Shown: positions 22,927-33,488 of the stretch, piece after piece
Numbering within the stretch: the stretch's first letter is position 1
Layout: every line of letters starts with the position of its first letter
NCBI GenBank assembly: GCA_009733775.1
Contig: WOGZ01000002.1
Coordinates: forward strand, 310,001-374,000
DNA: 64,000 nt
Direction: 5' to 3'
DNA from: Alectoria sarmentosa
Taxonomy: Eukaryota > Ascomycota > Lecanoromycetes > Lecanorales > Parmeliaceae
Made by a program: the position numbers and the translations under genes
Notes under the pieces: generated by a model
Seen by the model: only the letters and a program-made list of their open reading frames with translations
Databases searched by the model: none
What the model was told of the DNA's origin: nothing

Positions 22927-24594
22927 TCATCCGTACCGTACCTTCGGATCTAGCCTGTCAGACTTGGCCTGAGAGCCCAGATCAAGGTAAAGCCGCTCAT
23001 AATCCAACCCTTCCGCTTTGCTCGCTGTGAAGCGAATCCTGACCTTTTGGGAAAGTTCACCACTAAGCGCAGCTCCGCGGAGAACTTCGAGCCCTTCTTC
23101 TCTGATGCCTGCAAGTAGCGAGATCAAGCCAAAGCCATCGCCGATCGGGGTGGTGGATAGCGCTGCCTTTGCCAGTACGACTATTATTGTGAGGAGGGGA
23201 TGAATGGCCAAGACTACGATCAGCCATGGGCTTCGCTGTAGAGTCAAGCCTTGTTTCACAAGGGTAATGTGGCTAGCGTCTTTTGAATATGAGGTTAGGC
23301 CAGAGGCGAAGCTCGGAACATATGGTCTTTCGGGACCCACGTTACTGGTGGTGCGAGCCCAGAGCATAGCTGCTACCAAGGCTGGTCTCGTGTTGAGCGC
23401 TGGGAAGAATTGAGGAGGCTCTCCTGGGTCAGAGTTTCCTGGCAACGGCTGGTCCCATGCTTCCCTCGTCTTCCAATCATATTCGCCTAGGAATGGGAAA
23501 AACATTGGCTTGACGCTGTTTATGACATTCGCTATGACGTCTTGGTTTTGAGTGGCGTCAATCTCGTCAGCTGACTGTAGATAGGCGACATCGACCAAGG
23601 ACACATTGAGGCGCGTAAGTTTCCAAACCCCCTGACATGTGCGGCGAGTTGACACAAAACGCTCTACTTCCGAGTAGAAGCTTTGATTTCTGGTGACATT
23701 CCAAAGAGATAGGAATACTTCTGTGTAATTGCATGGGGAACAGTTCGTGCTGGCCCACATGTCTTGATAAGCTCCATTCGCAGCGCCAACCCTGCCTGGA
23801 CCATTTTGGTTGAACATTAACGCCTTCTCGTGCCAGTAGCCATTGTAGTCGTAACGTTCTGCTGTAGATGGATCGATGTTTTCCGTCACTGTCGCATTGA
23901 CTGTAGCTGTGATGTTTATGGATTCATGATCGTTCAGCGAAGCTTGAAGCTTTGAGAGATCTTTGGGAAGAGGAGCGTCGAGAATGGCCGCCGTCTTATT
24001 GTCAGCAGCAACATATAAATTGAACCCGTAGGTACGGCCGAGGCTTGGTTTGATCCAGAACGGCAGATATGCGTCCACTAGCAGTGACAATCCATTCCCA
24101 ATTAGTTGATAGCCAGGCGCGGCCGTGAACCCAAAATCTGCGCCTGTGTTTGAAACTCCGATACTGGTGGAGCCGCCTGAGAACTTTTTGTAGGAAACAC
24201 CGAGACCCAATGGTAAAGCGAAGAGGAAGAGTAGCACGATCCGCGGCCGCAGGCTTACTGCTTTGGAGAAATAATCGGTGCGGAGTATGGCGTCAAAGTT
24301 TTGAAGGGTGGATTTGCCAGCGCGTGCTTCATAGACGAGTAATAATTTCTGTATCTGCCTTTGGGTGCAAGATCCCATAACAGATAGCATCAGTCCGAGC
24401 AGAATGAGTTGATTCGTTTGGCCCAAGAGGAGTGCAGTAGGCTTGTACAGTACTGCATTTAATGCCACCACGAACGCAAGCAAGACCACGGCGACAGCAC
24501 CAAGATCCATCCAAGTAAAGCGACGTACGCGGCCAGGGACACCAAGATCTTCGCTGTTCTCCTGCAAGAGCTTTTCTGTTGCTGGTGAAGCCAT
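22927..24594 (-). CDS. uncharacterised fungal integral membrane protein
   Basis: Single-exon 555 aa protein, ATG at 24594. Two hydrophobic helices lie at ~31-53 and ~58-75 (VAVVLLAFVVALNAVLY), one at ~118-135 (IVLLFLFALPLGLG) and one near the C-terminus at ~440-465 (WLIVVLAIHPLLTIIVV). The long central domain (~140-435) carries several N-glycosylation sites (NITATVNATVT, NVT, NYT) and cysteines, suggesting an exposed loop. The layout resembles large fungal membrane families of unknown function found in accessory regions; I do not recognise a named family. The frame is intact, in contrast to the decayed genes on both sides. Confidence 0.75.
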   Translation of the reverse strand: MASPATEKLLQENSEDLGVPGRVRRFTWMDLGAVAVVLLAFVVALNAVLYKPTALLLGQTNQLILLGLMLSVMGSCTQRQIQKLLLVYEARAGKSTLQNFDAILRTDYFSKAVSLRPRIVLLFLFALPLGLGVSYKKFSGGSTSIGVSNTGADFGFTAAPGYQLIGNGLSLLVDAYLPFWIKPSLGRTYGFNLYVAADNKTAAILDAPLPKDLSKLQASLNDHESINITATVNATVTENIDPSTAERYDYNGYWHEKALMFNQNGPGRVGAANGAYQDMWASTNCSPCNYTEVFLSLWNVTRNQSFYSEVERFVSTRRTCQGVWKLTRLNVSLVDVAYLQSADEIDATQNQDVIANVINSVKPMFFPFLGEYDWKTREAWDQPLPGNSDPGEPPQFFPALNTRPALVAAMLWARTTSNVGPERPYVPSFASGLTSYSKDASHITLVKQGLTLQRSPWLIVVLAIHPLLTIIVVLAKAALSTTPIGDGFGLISLLAGIREEGLEVLRGAALSGELSQKVRIRFTASKAEGLDYERLYLDLGSQAKSDRLDPKVRYG

Positions 24595-25000
24595 GAGAGC
24601 AACTACTGCGACAGCGGGACTGACTGAGATTTTGGCTCAATTTCTTTCAATGTAAAAGCGATCAAGAAGGGACTTGTGCCAAGCTCAGTCACGGTTCGCA
24701 GCTAAAACACTGTTTCTTTGATTATTGGAGACTATAAAAGATGAAGAAGCATCCTCAAGGTGTAAGAGACGTATCTTGTACAAACCATAAAGGAGGCCAG
24801 GAAATGGTGACGGCGGTGATGGGAATAAATAGCGCTACGAGAGAACGAAGCGGCTGACAGATTGCGAGGTATCGACCATCATTTTCAGCTCGGCAATAGA
24901 TACTTTAGGGTTTGCAAGATTTTTCAAGACCACATTTTGCCTGCATTCGGTTAGTCTTCAGCTCCACCGTGACGCTATCAAGTAATTACTATGCCTCGCA
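24595..25000. other. upstream region of the membrane-protein gene
   Basis: About 400 bp without a gene; presumed promoter. No recognisable element. Confidence 0.4.
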
Positions 25001-25700
25001 CTATGTGCTAGGCTGTAGCTTCATGGACAGGCCATTTTGAAGGCTTTTGACCAATACAAGCCCCAGCAAGAACGTTGGTGTCGTCGCATAAGGGAAAGTA
25101 ACCGTATCGTCAACGCGTAAGTAGAAGCCAGCGTCGACCTCGATAATCTTGCATACATCTTCAAAATCGTCTTCTATAGCCCGATATTTTTGGTGGAAAG
25201 CGGGCACTGATGTAATGTTCCATGCGTTGATCATGCATTAATCACCGACTAAAGGTGCTGTAACCTTTCGGTCTTCTGGAGAGCGAGGAAATTTTCTGCC
25301 GTCTTGCAACAGCAGTGACAGTGTTGCATTCGCGCACAATGTCTTGCGAGCCATTGATAGGTTGTATAATTTTGTGGCATCTGTCGTAGCCCACATACGT
25401 CCTCTAAAAGCCCTTGAATTCAAGCTGGCGTTTTCGGCATTTTCTTCATGTTCCAGACCAAATAGAATAGGTGTGCTGGCGTGCGCTTTAATTGGCCCTT
25501 ACACTGTGCTGGCGTAGTGCTTCGAACAGCACGGGCCAAGCTCAATAAGTCCTAGAGTTGCATTCAAAAGTCTATAAATAGCATCGGACAATCGATTGCT
25601 TACCGACTGCGTGGTAAGTCTACCACGAATCCAAAGGTGGCATCGATTACGTCCGCATGTGCATGGCAGGGTTGCATCCAGGGTTTGCGAGCACATGGTT
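25001..25700 (-). pseudogene. decayed unknown coding frame with in-frame stops
   Basis: One minus-strand frame stays protein-like for about 700 bp but is cut by TAA at 25499-25501 and 25238-25240. Readable blocks are NRLSDAIYRLLNATLGLIEL, NASLNSRAFRGRMWATTDAT, LYNLSMARKTLCANATLSL and YRAIEDDFEDVCKIIEVDAG, then a hydrophobic PTFLLGLVLVKSL. Composition suggests a glycosylated, membrane-anchored protein. Both stops are one C-to-T step from CAA. I do not recognise the family. It could instead be two exons with missed introns. Confidence 0.45.
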
Positions 25701-25776
25701 GTTTACCGACCGCCCGGAAAGTCACTACTGACTTTACTTCTGATATCACGGCAGTTCATCCGGCGCTCTATCACCT

Positions 25777-25857
25777 CGTGGAGTAGTAATTCACACCCTA
25801 CCCCAAGACTACCCGGATAGCGCACCCGCCGGGGTAGGTGTGAATTACTACCTCACA
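25777..25857. repeat. strong hairpin / short-armed inverted repeat
   Basis: Left arm gtagtaattcacacc(c)tacccc pairs with right arm ggggtaggtgtgaattactac. That is 21 paired bases with one bulged C and a ~26 bp loop. The flanks also pair loosely. It sits between the decayed minus-strand frame and a plus-strand coding-like remnant. Confidence 0.8.
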
Positions 25858-26272
25858 AAGTGGTACCGCGCCCTCATCGGTAGCATCGCGATGTATAGCG
25901 AGCCCAATTTTGTTGGTCCCGATCCTCCAGCCGTGAATGGTACACCTAGCTTCGCCCTTGCGCCGCCGATTAAAATTGATAACTTGAAAACGCTTGGATC
26001 TGGGAGCGATCTGGAGCTCGAGGAGACGGCTGTCAATGTGGCGGTACAGTGTGTGATTGACTCAAGGTGCCCTCGAAGAGGCGAGTAAGCAGAACGTTGC
26101 TGTCGCAAGCTTTGATATTACACCGCGCGAGGATCTGGTGACTCAGGTGTCGATGGCTCAAACTGTGTTGCCGAATGGGTTCGCGGATGAGTATGTGGTT
26201 ACCATTTTCCAAAATATTCTGGCGACGATTGAGATGGCGATTGGAGATTTGGGGTATACAATCAGCGCATAG
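25858..26272 (+). pseudogene. coding-like remnant, unknown
   Basis: Two overlapping plus frames read like a single protein split by a frameshift near 26050-26070. The first contains YRALIGSIAMYSEPNFVG and LELEETAVNVAVQC. The second contains EEASKQNVAVASFDITPRED and FADEYVVTIFQNILATIEMA and then a stop. No start codon context or family is recognised. It could be the other half of a gene broken at the adjacent hairpin, or chance. Confidence 0.35.
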
Positions 26273-26973
26273 GAAGAGCCTGGGTTATGCAGTACCTATG
26301 AGGGGTACAAACCCATGAATTGAAGGATGCAAAAATAGAACAGTGTTCAGTATGAGCCAGCAAAGATCGTTGAGGATGAACGGTTGATGGATTCTCTTGC
26401 AAAATTTGTCAGCTGTGGGAACAGTCCAGATGGCCTAATTAAGACTCCGTAGGTCTGTTAATGTTGGAACCACAGCCTATTGTCGAGCAAGCGAAGGCTG
26501 GTGCAGCGCTGGATTTATCTCTGGCTCTCATATAGGAGGATTAGCCTTCTCTAGAAACCTTTCTGTAAAAAGCTCTTTCCAATCTATGATAGTATAGAAG
26601 GGAAGTCTGGAAGATTGCCGAGGGCGAACGCGACAGAATGAGCAGTGGTAATCTTGAAGAGCCTGAAGCGATGGCTTGCAGTTCCACCATTGGAACAATC
26701 TCGGGCGCGAACTTTCGATGCGTCTTGGTCTAAGCCGTAAGATGGACCGTGTGGGAGGTCGCGCCCCGTTCGTCGCTGGGTCCAAGATCAAAGATTGGGT
26801 GAGTGGATTGAGCCCGGGCCCGGCTTTTACTTAATTCCTGGGCGAGCTGGGGCATACCCGTCAAAACCGGGAGGGCCCGCGCGGAGGCTCGCTCGGATAG
26901 TATACCTAGTATCAAGCTAATCTTACAGAATTTTCGTACTGGTTTTCCATCTAACTCTCGATACCTAACACCT
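26273..26973. other. gene-free stretch upstream of DEG1
   Basis: 700 bp with no supported gene; the DEG1 promoter is expected in its right part. Short minus-strand frames here are not convincing. Confidence 0.4.
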
Positions 26974-28973
26974 ATGCATTTGCTGGACAAACGGACCCTC
27001 GGCCTCATCAACACAGGGGTTAAGACTCTTTGCCCACAGTATGCTTCGTCATTCTCTTGGCAGTGTGCAGAGACCCGACGACTCATGTCATCCGCCACCA
27101 TGGGGGAACAGCTCGACGAGAAGCCACCTGACTTGTCGACTTGGAACCCTGATCAGCTCATTGCCCGGGTAGCTTTCCTAGAGCAACAGCTCAAAGAGCA
27201 GACCCTAAAGTGTGTAAGTGCAAATGCCCCACCACAAACAATACTGATTGCGTAGATAGATACAATTCCCCAACCCTCTCGCCCAAACCCCCATCGCCGG
27301 TCCGTAAGCCCAAGAACGCGCGCGTCAATCGAGAATTCGACCCATCTAAATACTCCACCCGCCTCATTGCCCTGAAGTTCGCCTACTTGGGTCAACGCTA
27401 CAACGGCCTGGAATTTCACCCTAACAACAAGACGCCCTTACCCACCGTTGAAGAAGAGCTATGGAAGGCATTAAACAAGGCACGACTCGTATTCCCGACT
27501 TCCAATCCTCTGCTAGGGCCAGATGAGCCTAATTGGGAGGGTTGTGAGTACTCGAAGTGTGGAAGAACGGATAAAGGCGTCAGTGCTTTTGGACAGGTCA
27601 TTGGGATCAGGGTTAGGAGTAATCGTCCTGTCAATCAGGTTCAGAACTCTGCTTCTTTGGAAGATGCAGCAACAGAAATGGGGGAGCCCTCGCACCCGAA
27701 AGATTTGGAGACCGCTGCTCTGCCTGTCGTTCCATTTGCAGGAGACGCAACACCTACTCCATCATCTGCAAGCGAGTCCGTGAGTGACGAAGATTTATCG
27801 TTCCATCCAATTAGGGACGAGATTCCATACTGCCAGGTCCTCAATCGAATCCTACCCCCAGACATCCGTATGCTGGCATGGTGTCCCGCCCCACCCGTCG
27901 ACTTCTCCGCCCGCTTCTCCTGCAAGGAGCGCCGCTATAGGTACTTCTTTACCCAGCCCGCCTTCACACCAACAGTCGGTCCTGCAGGTCTTCTCAGCGG
28001 ACCCAACAAGCCAGACTTTTCCGCCGGGCGTAGTCGAGAAGGCTGGCTCGATATCGAAGCCATGCGAGAAGCAGCGCACAAATTCGTCGGCCTCCACGAC
28101 TTTCGAAACTTCTGCAAAGTAGATCCGAGCAAGCAGATCGAGAACTTTGAACGTCGCATCTTCCACGCTGACATTGAAGAAATTGACAGCCAGCAAGGTC
28201 CTGTTGGCTACATTAGCAAACCAGGCTTCCAGCAATACGAGCACTCCAACGAAGCTCCCCGCTCGCATCTGGATCAAGACCACAGAGATCAATCCACACC
28301 AACCGTCTACACTTTTACACTCTACGGCTCCGGTTTCCTCTGGCATCAAGTTCGTCACATGGTCGCTATCCTCTTTCTCGTCGGCCAGGGTCTCGAACCT
28401 CCATCTGTGATCGACAACCTCTTCGACGTCTCCAAGACTTCTGGCAGACCACAATATGAGATGGCAGACGATGCACCCTTGGTATTGTGGGATTGCATCT
28501 TCCCGCGCGGAGGGGCCGACAGCAGGGCAGATACGATGGAATGGGTCTACGTGGGTGACGACATAGGGGATGGAGCCATTAAGAAGGGCGCTGGAAAGTT
28601 CGGATACGGTGGCGTGGTGGATGATCTGTGGAGGGTGTGGAGGGGAAGGAAGATGGACGAGGTGTTAGCGGGAAGTCTGCTGGACGTGGTGGCTGGGCGG
28701 GCCAGTCGGGGTAGTGAGAATTTGGGAGCTGAAGCGCTTGGGGCCGTGGGCGCTGATGGACAAAGTGCGGGCAGCCAGAAGGTCTTTCAAGGCGGGGACG
28801 GGCCTAGGTTCGTGGGCAAGTACGTGCCCGTGATGCAGAAACCGCGGATGGAGAGTGTGGAGGCTATCAATGCTAGGTATGCGAAGCGCAAGGGGTTCGA
28901 GCAGAAGGAGGAGACGAGGGAGATAGGGTTTAGGAGGATAGTTGGCGAGGGTCAGGACCGTGAGATTCATTAA
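26974..28973 (+). CDS. DEG1: tRNA pseudouridine(38/39) synthase Deg1/Pus3
   Basis: Isomerises uridine to pseudouridine at positions 38/39 of tRNA anticodon stems. Exons ~26974..27211 and 27256..28973 give 651 aa. The catalytic Asp lies in CGRTDKGVSAFGQ. Other TruA-family blocks are STRLIALKFAYLGQRYNG, RYRYFFTQP, HDFRNFCKVD and GSGFLWHQVRHMVAILFLVG. The donor is uncertain: the good gtaagt site gives the wrong phase, while gtgtaag one codon earlier keeps frame. The region before the core resembles the family N-terminus (LIARVAFLEQQLK). ATG 26974 adds a basic, Ser/Cys-rich leader that could be a mitochondrial presequence; ATG codons at 27089 or 27104 would give the shorter form. An ~80-residue insert and a long C-terminal tail exceed yeast Deg1 (442 aa). 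Confidence 0.9.
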
Positions 28974-29065
28974 GTGTAAGAATATCTATTTCAAGAATAT
29001 GTACATGTAAACTCGTCAGGCACATGACCTCGTGAGTAGTCAACAGGGTACCCAATTCCCTAGGC

Positions 29066-31633
29066 CTAGCCGCCGGTCAGATCCAACACCTCGACACTGC
29101 TGAAGACTCTCCGAGTAGACGACGCCGCTCCCATCTCCCCTGGCTCCAGATACTTCCACGCGCCTTCCAGGCTTTCTCTCAGCGCTACCAGCCTCTTAGA
29201 ACCCACGCTCTTGTCTTGCAGTGGCTGTACCTTGGAAAGGGACCGAGGCAGTTCCGTTCCGCTGATTCCTGTATCCAAGGGGCCAACTGGAGAGAGGAGC
29301 GCCGATGGGGACGGCAGAGACGATGGACTCGATGTTGCAGGCGCTGGTGGTGGGGTCGCTTGCGTTTCCGTGAAGTCGAGTTTGCGATTCACCTTCTGCG
29401 AAGTTGGAAGGTCGGTATTCGCTACTGTATCAATCGGATCTCGTTGCTTTCCGGTCGGAGTCAATGAAGTTGGAGCCCGTAGCTGCCCGGCCAAGTACAG
29501 ATCAGTGGCCATTTGCAGCGGGCTCCGCCTCTTTCGTGGCGAGGGCTTCGTTGGATCGTGTGGGGCTGGCGTGGCAGGTTTCGCCTTTCGTAGAGTGACG
29601 TTTCCATTGATGGCACGTGTGGTCTCGGTCGGGTCTTCAGCATCGGAGATCGGTGTGGTAGGCCGAGAATGTAGCTTCTTCGCTGGAGGCGAAGTTGGAA
29701 AGCATGCGAGCCCTTCCTGGCTGCAGGCTCTTTCTAAATTGTTCAGTTCTTGCGAAATGTCTCTTGGGGGAGACTTGAACATAGGTTTTTCGGGGGTTCT
29801 TTTAGCTAACGTCCAAGGATTTGTCGTGCGTGTCTGGTTAGCTGACGGTGCCTTTCGAGTTCGTGTCGCTTTCGCTCCTACAGGCAATTTTTGCATCTGT
29901 ACTTTTTGGCCCACTGGATTTAAGTTCTCGGCCAGTACGTTTCGCTGCTGAATTGTTGGGATTGCGACGATTGCCGGAGCCAAAAAGGCGGGAGGCAGTT
30001 GAGTGCCTTCCTGGCTCTTTACTGGAAGCTTTGTGGTGCGGTCATCTGGTCCAGGCTTTGTGAGTTTAACATATTGGTGTAGTGCTCCTGACTCCAAACC
30101 ACCCTTGGAAGTCGTTGTTTGAGCCTTCTCCCTTGCCTTTCTCGAGGCAAACTTCTTGGAGTTCCTCATTTCTTCCTCCCATGTCTCGACGAGTAACGGC
30201 ACACCCAATTTTACATGAGTCTCCAAGACCCAGATCTTTTCCGTCTCGGTAGGGTCGTAATTGGACGAACCTCGCTTCTTCATAGGGCTTTTGGACCGAT
30301 CTCTAGTCTCATCACCTTCCGACGCTGGCTGCTCGTCTCCTGAGGCATCCTCCTCGAAGCCTTGAAAATCATCCTTCTCCTCTGCGTCTAGATCCAGTCG
30401 GACAATTTCAATTGGAATGTAGGCGATCCGGAGCTCGGGCTCGCCACTGGTATTCCAGTGGCTCCTTCGTCCACAAATAGTTCTCACGAGCCGATTTTCA
30501 GCCGTTTCCTTGGCTCCGAGATCATCATTGTCTGGACCGTTCAACTGGTTTCTGCTGATAAGCTGGCGCGCCAACAAAGCTGGTGCCAATCCACGAATGA
30601 ATTTCTTGGCACCAGAAAGGTACTGCCAATCGAAGGCCTCTGCAACAAAAATACGTAGCTCTGGGACGTTAACTTGGAGATCCCACCTCATCCCATCGCG
30701 CAGTCTCGCAACTTTTTCCGGAGACGAAACTGCGGGGTGTGTGTAGTAGCCCCATACGGCGTTGTCAGGGAAAGTCTCCGGAATTTTCAGGGGTTTGTGC
30801 TTCTGTCGAAAGAAGTTGGATTCATTTGTATGGAGTTCTCGCTCAAGCCTTTCTCTCCATTGTCTTATCCCGTGAATGTCGTGCTTGGATAATTGGCATA
30901 AGTCTCGACCAAAGCCAGCTTTGGCTGCCTCGCATGCAATCTTTATCCCGCAACCCGGAATGCCAGCGGGGCTGTAGTCTCCACGACTCATAAGGGCAAT
31001 CAAGATCATGCCTTCACTGTCTAGGCCCGTCCCTTCCTTTGTAGATTTGGCGTTGTAAACATTCACGTGTGTTGGGCTCTTGTTTCCTCGTACCCCTTCG
31101 GCGGTCCAACTACGCATAGTCATAGTACAGCCGAACATCATAGTATCCACATCTTCACTCAAGACAACATCGACGAAATTTTCCTTTTGCAGCAGTGCAC
31201 ATTCTGCCTCCGCTTCTCCGGGAGCAGTGTGGTATGGAAAGCCGAAACGCTTGAGGAGTTCCTTGGTAAGTAAGTTCGGTAGGCATGCTACACCTGGCGC
31301 AACTTTACGACCCCGCTTGAAGGGCGGTTTATGTGGACCATCGAATACGAAGAGGGGTTGTATTGATAGTGCCAGGAGTCGGAGGAGGCGGTAGTAAAGG
31401 GTACGGAGGGCGGGGTTCTTTCCCCCTTGGCCAGACTGTATCTGGAATTGCCATATAGATACGTCGATAGCTATGCGAAGAGGGCGGCCGGTTCTTTCGA
31501 GGTGCTCGACGGCTACTTTGGAGAGCGCAACACGTTCACCGGCGCCGATTTGTTTGTAGATGCTGTCGGAGAGTCCGTGTTAGCATAGCGAATATGTTCC
31601 AACATTACAAGGAACTTGCCCTGGGATACCCAT
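29066..31633 (-). CDS. YEN1: Holliday-junction resolvase Yen1/GEN1 (XPG family)
   Basis: Structure-specific nuclease cutting Holliday junctions and flaps; nucleus. Exons 31620..31633 and 29066..31562 give 836 aa. The first exon encodes only MGIPG. The 57 bp intron begins gcaagt, a GC donor, has a ctaac branch site, and is the only choice that keeps phase into IYKQIGAGERVALSK. XPG-N residues include IAIDVSIWQFQIQSG and FVFDGPHKPPFKR. XPG-I shows GEAEAECALLQ and DVVLSEDVDTMMFG. The helix-hairpin-helix region has ALMSRGDYSPAGIPGCGIK. A chromodomain-like part may follow at ~residues 360-470, and a disordered Lys/Ser/Pro tail runs to the end. The gene converges on DEG1 with a 92 bp gap. Confidence 0.93.
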
Positions 31634-32447
31634 TGCGCAATCAAGTCATGTTAATAGAGTCGTTTCAAGCAAATAATGAGGATGTGCGTCAAGATAGAAA
31701 TACTTCGATTTTCGAGGTCGATCTGTAGAGGCTTCCTAGGTTACACATTCAGCACTCAAGCGGAATCCTTCCGTGGCAGCACGCTATCACGTGATCTGCT
31801 ACTACAAATATTTACAATAGGTGAGGTTCGAAGTGTTGGTCAATCTACTGACCATTGGGACCAAATTAGCCAACTGTAAGCCACCTTGGCCACTTGTCCA
31901 TGGTCTAACTCCCCTTACGATGATGTGATATCATTGTGTGGTATCATTATTCCTCGAAAAGCCATTCGGGACCTCGCTGTCGCCGTCGTTTGACTTCTCA
32001 GAGGTGTCCTAAGCCTAAGAAGTGCTTCTCCCCTATCAGGTTAGTCCCATAAAATATCTCCTATTGATGACGAGCATAGTGTATCTATAAAGACACAAGT
32101 TAGGTCCCCTACTAGTTAGACCAGGTGAGAACCCAAAAGAGCTTAACATAACTTGGAGCCCATATGGCAATCCAGAACCCTAGTACCAGGGAACAGAGTC
32201 CACACGTCTCTACGCCTTGGCCCATTCGACTGAATGATGTCAGATGATCGTATGAGCTACAAGATTTAATTTTATGGGCAATCCCCCTCGAAAATTGGGT
32301 CCTCGAGGGGCAAATACCAGAATTTGCAAAATTATCTCTTCATTTTACCCTATTTTTCGATTTCCGCCCGTGTCTACGGTCAAGCAATGATGCACCAATA
32401 CTCCTTGATTTGATCCCTTTTTGTACCCATTGCGCTGCAGCTTTTAC
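31634..32447. other. gene-free stretch, no recognised content
   Basis: About 810 bp between YEN1 and the first secreted-protein gene. No gene, RNA or repeat is recognised. It includes the YEN1 promoter. Confidence 0.45.
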
Positions 32448-33204
32448 TCAGCTTACATCGATTGTCCCCTCCGTCGTATTGCAAAACGTGTAATTACCCC
32501 CCAACGCCGGCAATGCTCTCCTACAAGATAGGCTGCTCGGTTTTGCTATACCAGCAGTAGCACCTAAATTTGGCTCGGGGTCTTCATCGGCGACAATCAC
32601 TGTACCTGCCGCCAAATCTGCCTCTACTATGCCATCATAAACGGATCCCGGCGCGTATAGTATGAGGGCAAGTCGAGAATGATGACCTGTGCGGACAATG
32701 ATGAGCCATGAACTCTTCAGTATGATTTGTAAACCCACCGACTACCAAATTCCCACCAAGAGGGGCGACAGTAAACCCCCCGCAGGAGCGTTTCAGGCGT
32801 CGAGCATCGTCGCGAATTTCTTCCCATGTACTTGTATCGTACGAAATGCTGCCATTGAGAAAGCGAACAGCCAATAATGCTATTTCACAACCGTCTAGAA
32901 TGGTCATCAGCTGACGGCAGCATGCCTGAAATCATTGAAAATACTGACCATTCTTGCGAAGAAATGGAAGCTCTACCCTTTGTGACCATTGCGCTTTCGT
33001 AATATCATCTGGCTTGATTGAAGTTCTCAAGGAAAACAGTCGAGTAAGTCTGTTGTCGATTGGTATCTCATTGAGTATCAATTGGTGGCAGAAATCTGGT
33101 TGTGGTTGGCCGTATCCATGGGAGTCGCATCGAGGTCTATTATATCCGTGGACAGTGGAGAGTAGAATGCTGGTCATAATAATCCAGAAGCCAGACTTGG
33201 TCAT
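32448..33204 (-). CDS. small secreted protein, member A of a divergent pair
   Basis: Three exons, 32949..33204, 32739..32894, 32448..32686 (introns 54 and 52 bp), give 216 aa. A signal peptide is clear at residues 1-20 (FWIIMTSILLSTVHG). The mature part has paired cysteines and the pattern VELPFLRKNDGCEIALLAV, then DARRLKRSC, GGNLVVG and ALILYAPGS, and ends near TFCNTTEGTIDVS. The same order of motifs occurs in the neighbour on the other strand (LPYRFMGDKGLCYFQIGLA, IISKC, GG, IGADGGLTMVL). That places both in one family of fungal secreted proteins of unknown function. The starts are 284 bp apart and divergent, so a shared promoter is possible. An effector or wall-associated role is an inference. 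Confidence 0.72.
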
Positions 33205-33488
33205 TCTGCGAGTAAATCACTGCTTTTTGCTGGTTGGCTTTGGATGAGAACCGGATCTGTGGTTTGAATAGATCGAGCCGTTTATCTAGTCTTAAAGTCT
33301 TGGAACGCCTGAGTCGGCAATCTGCGTCGCATCTTCACAATTCCCCTCACAAGCGTCAATCGATCATCCCATCGCTTGAAGGGAAGATTCCATAACGCGC
33401 TGTCGGTTGTTCCGAAGCCTTTCTCCAAGCACCTACATTCATTCGAAGGCGGCATCTTCGATGAGGTCCGACTTCGTCATTCTGGATA
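33205..33488. promoter_or_regulatory. 284 bp shared divergent promoter region
   Basis: Separates the ATGs of the two related secreted-protein genes. It must carry both promoters. No specific binding site was identified. Confidence 0.5.

Noticed and set aside
27852..28454. 200-codon minus-strand frame
   Set aside because: Antisense to the conserved core of DEG1; composition is that of a complementary frame.
29211..29951. 246-codon plus-strand frame
   Set aside because: Antisense to the disordered tail of YEN1; no recognisable motifs.
32038..32447. Possible extra exon downstream of secreted-protein gene A
   Set aside because: The gene ends with a clear in-frame stop at 32448-32450; no motif continues beyond it.
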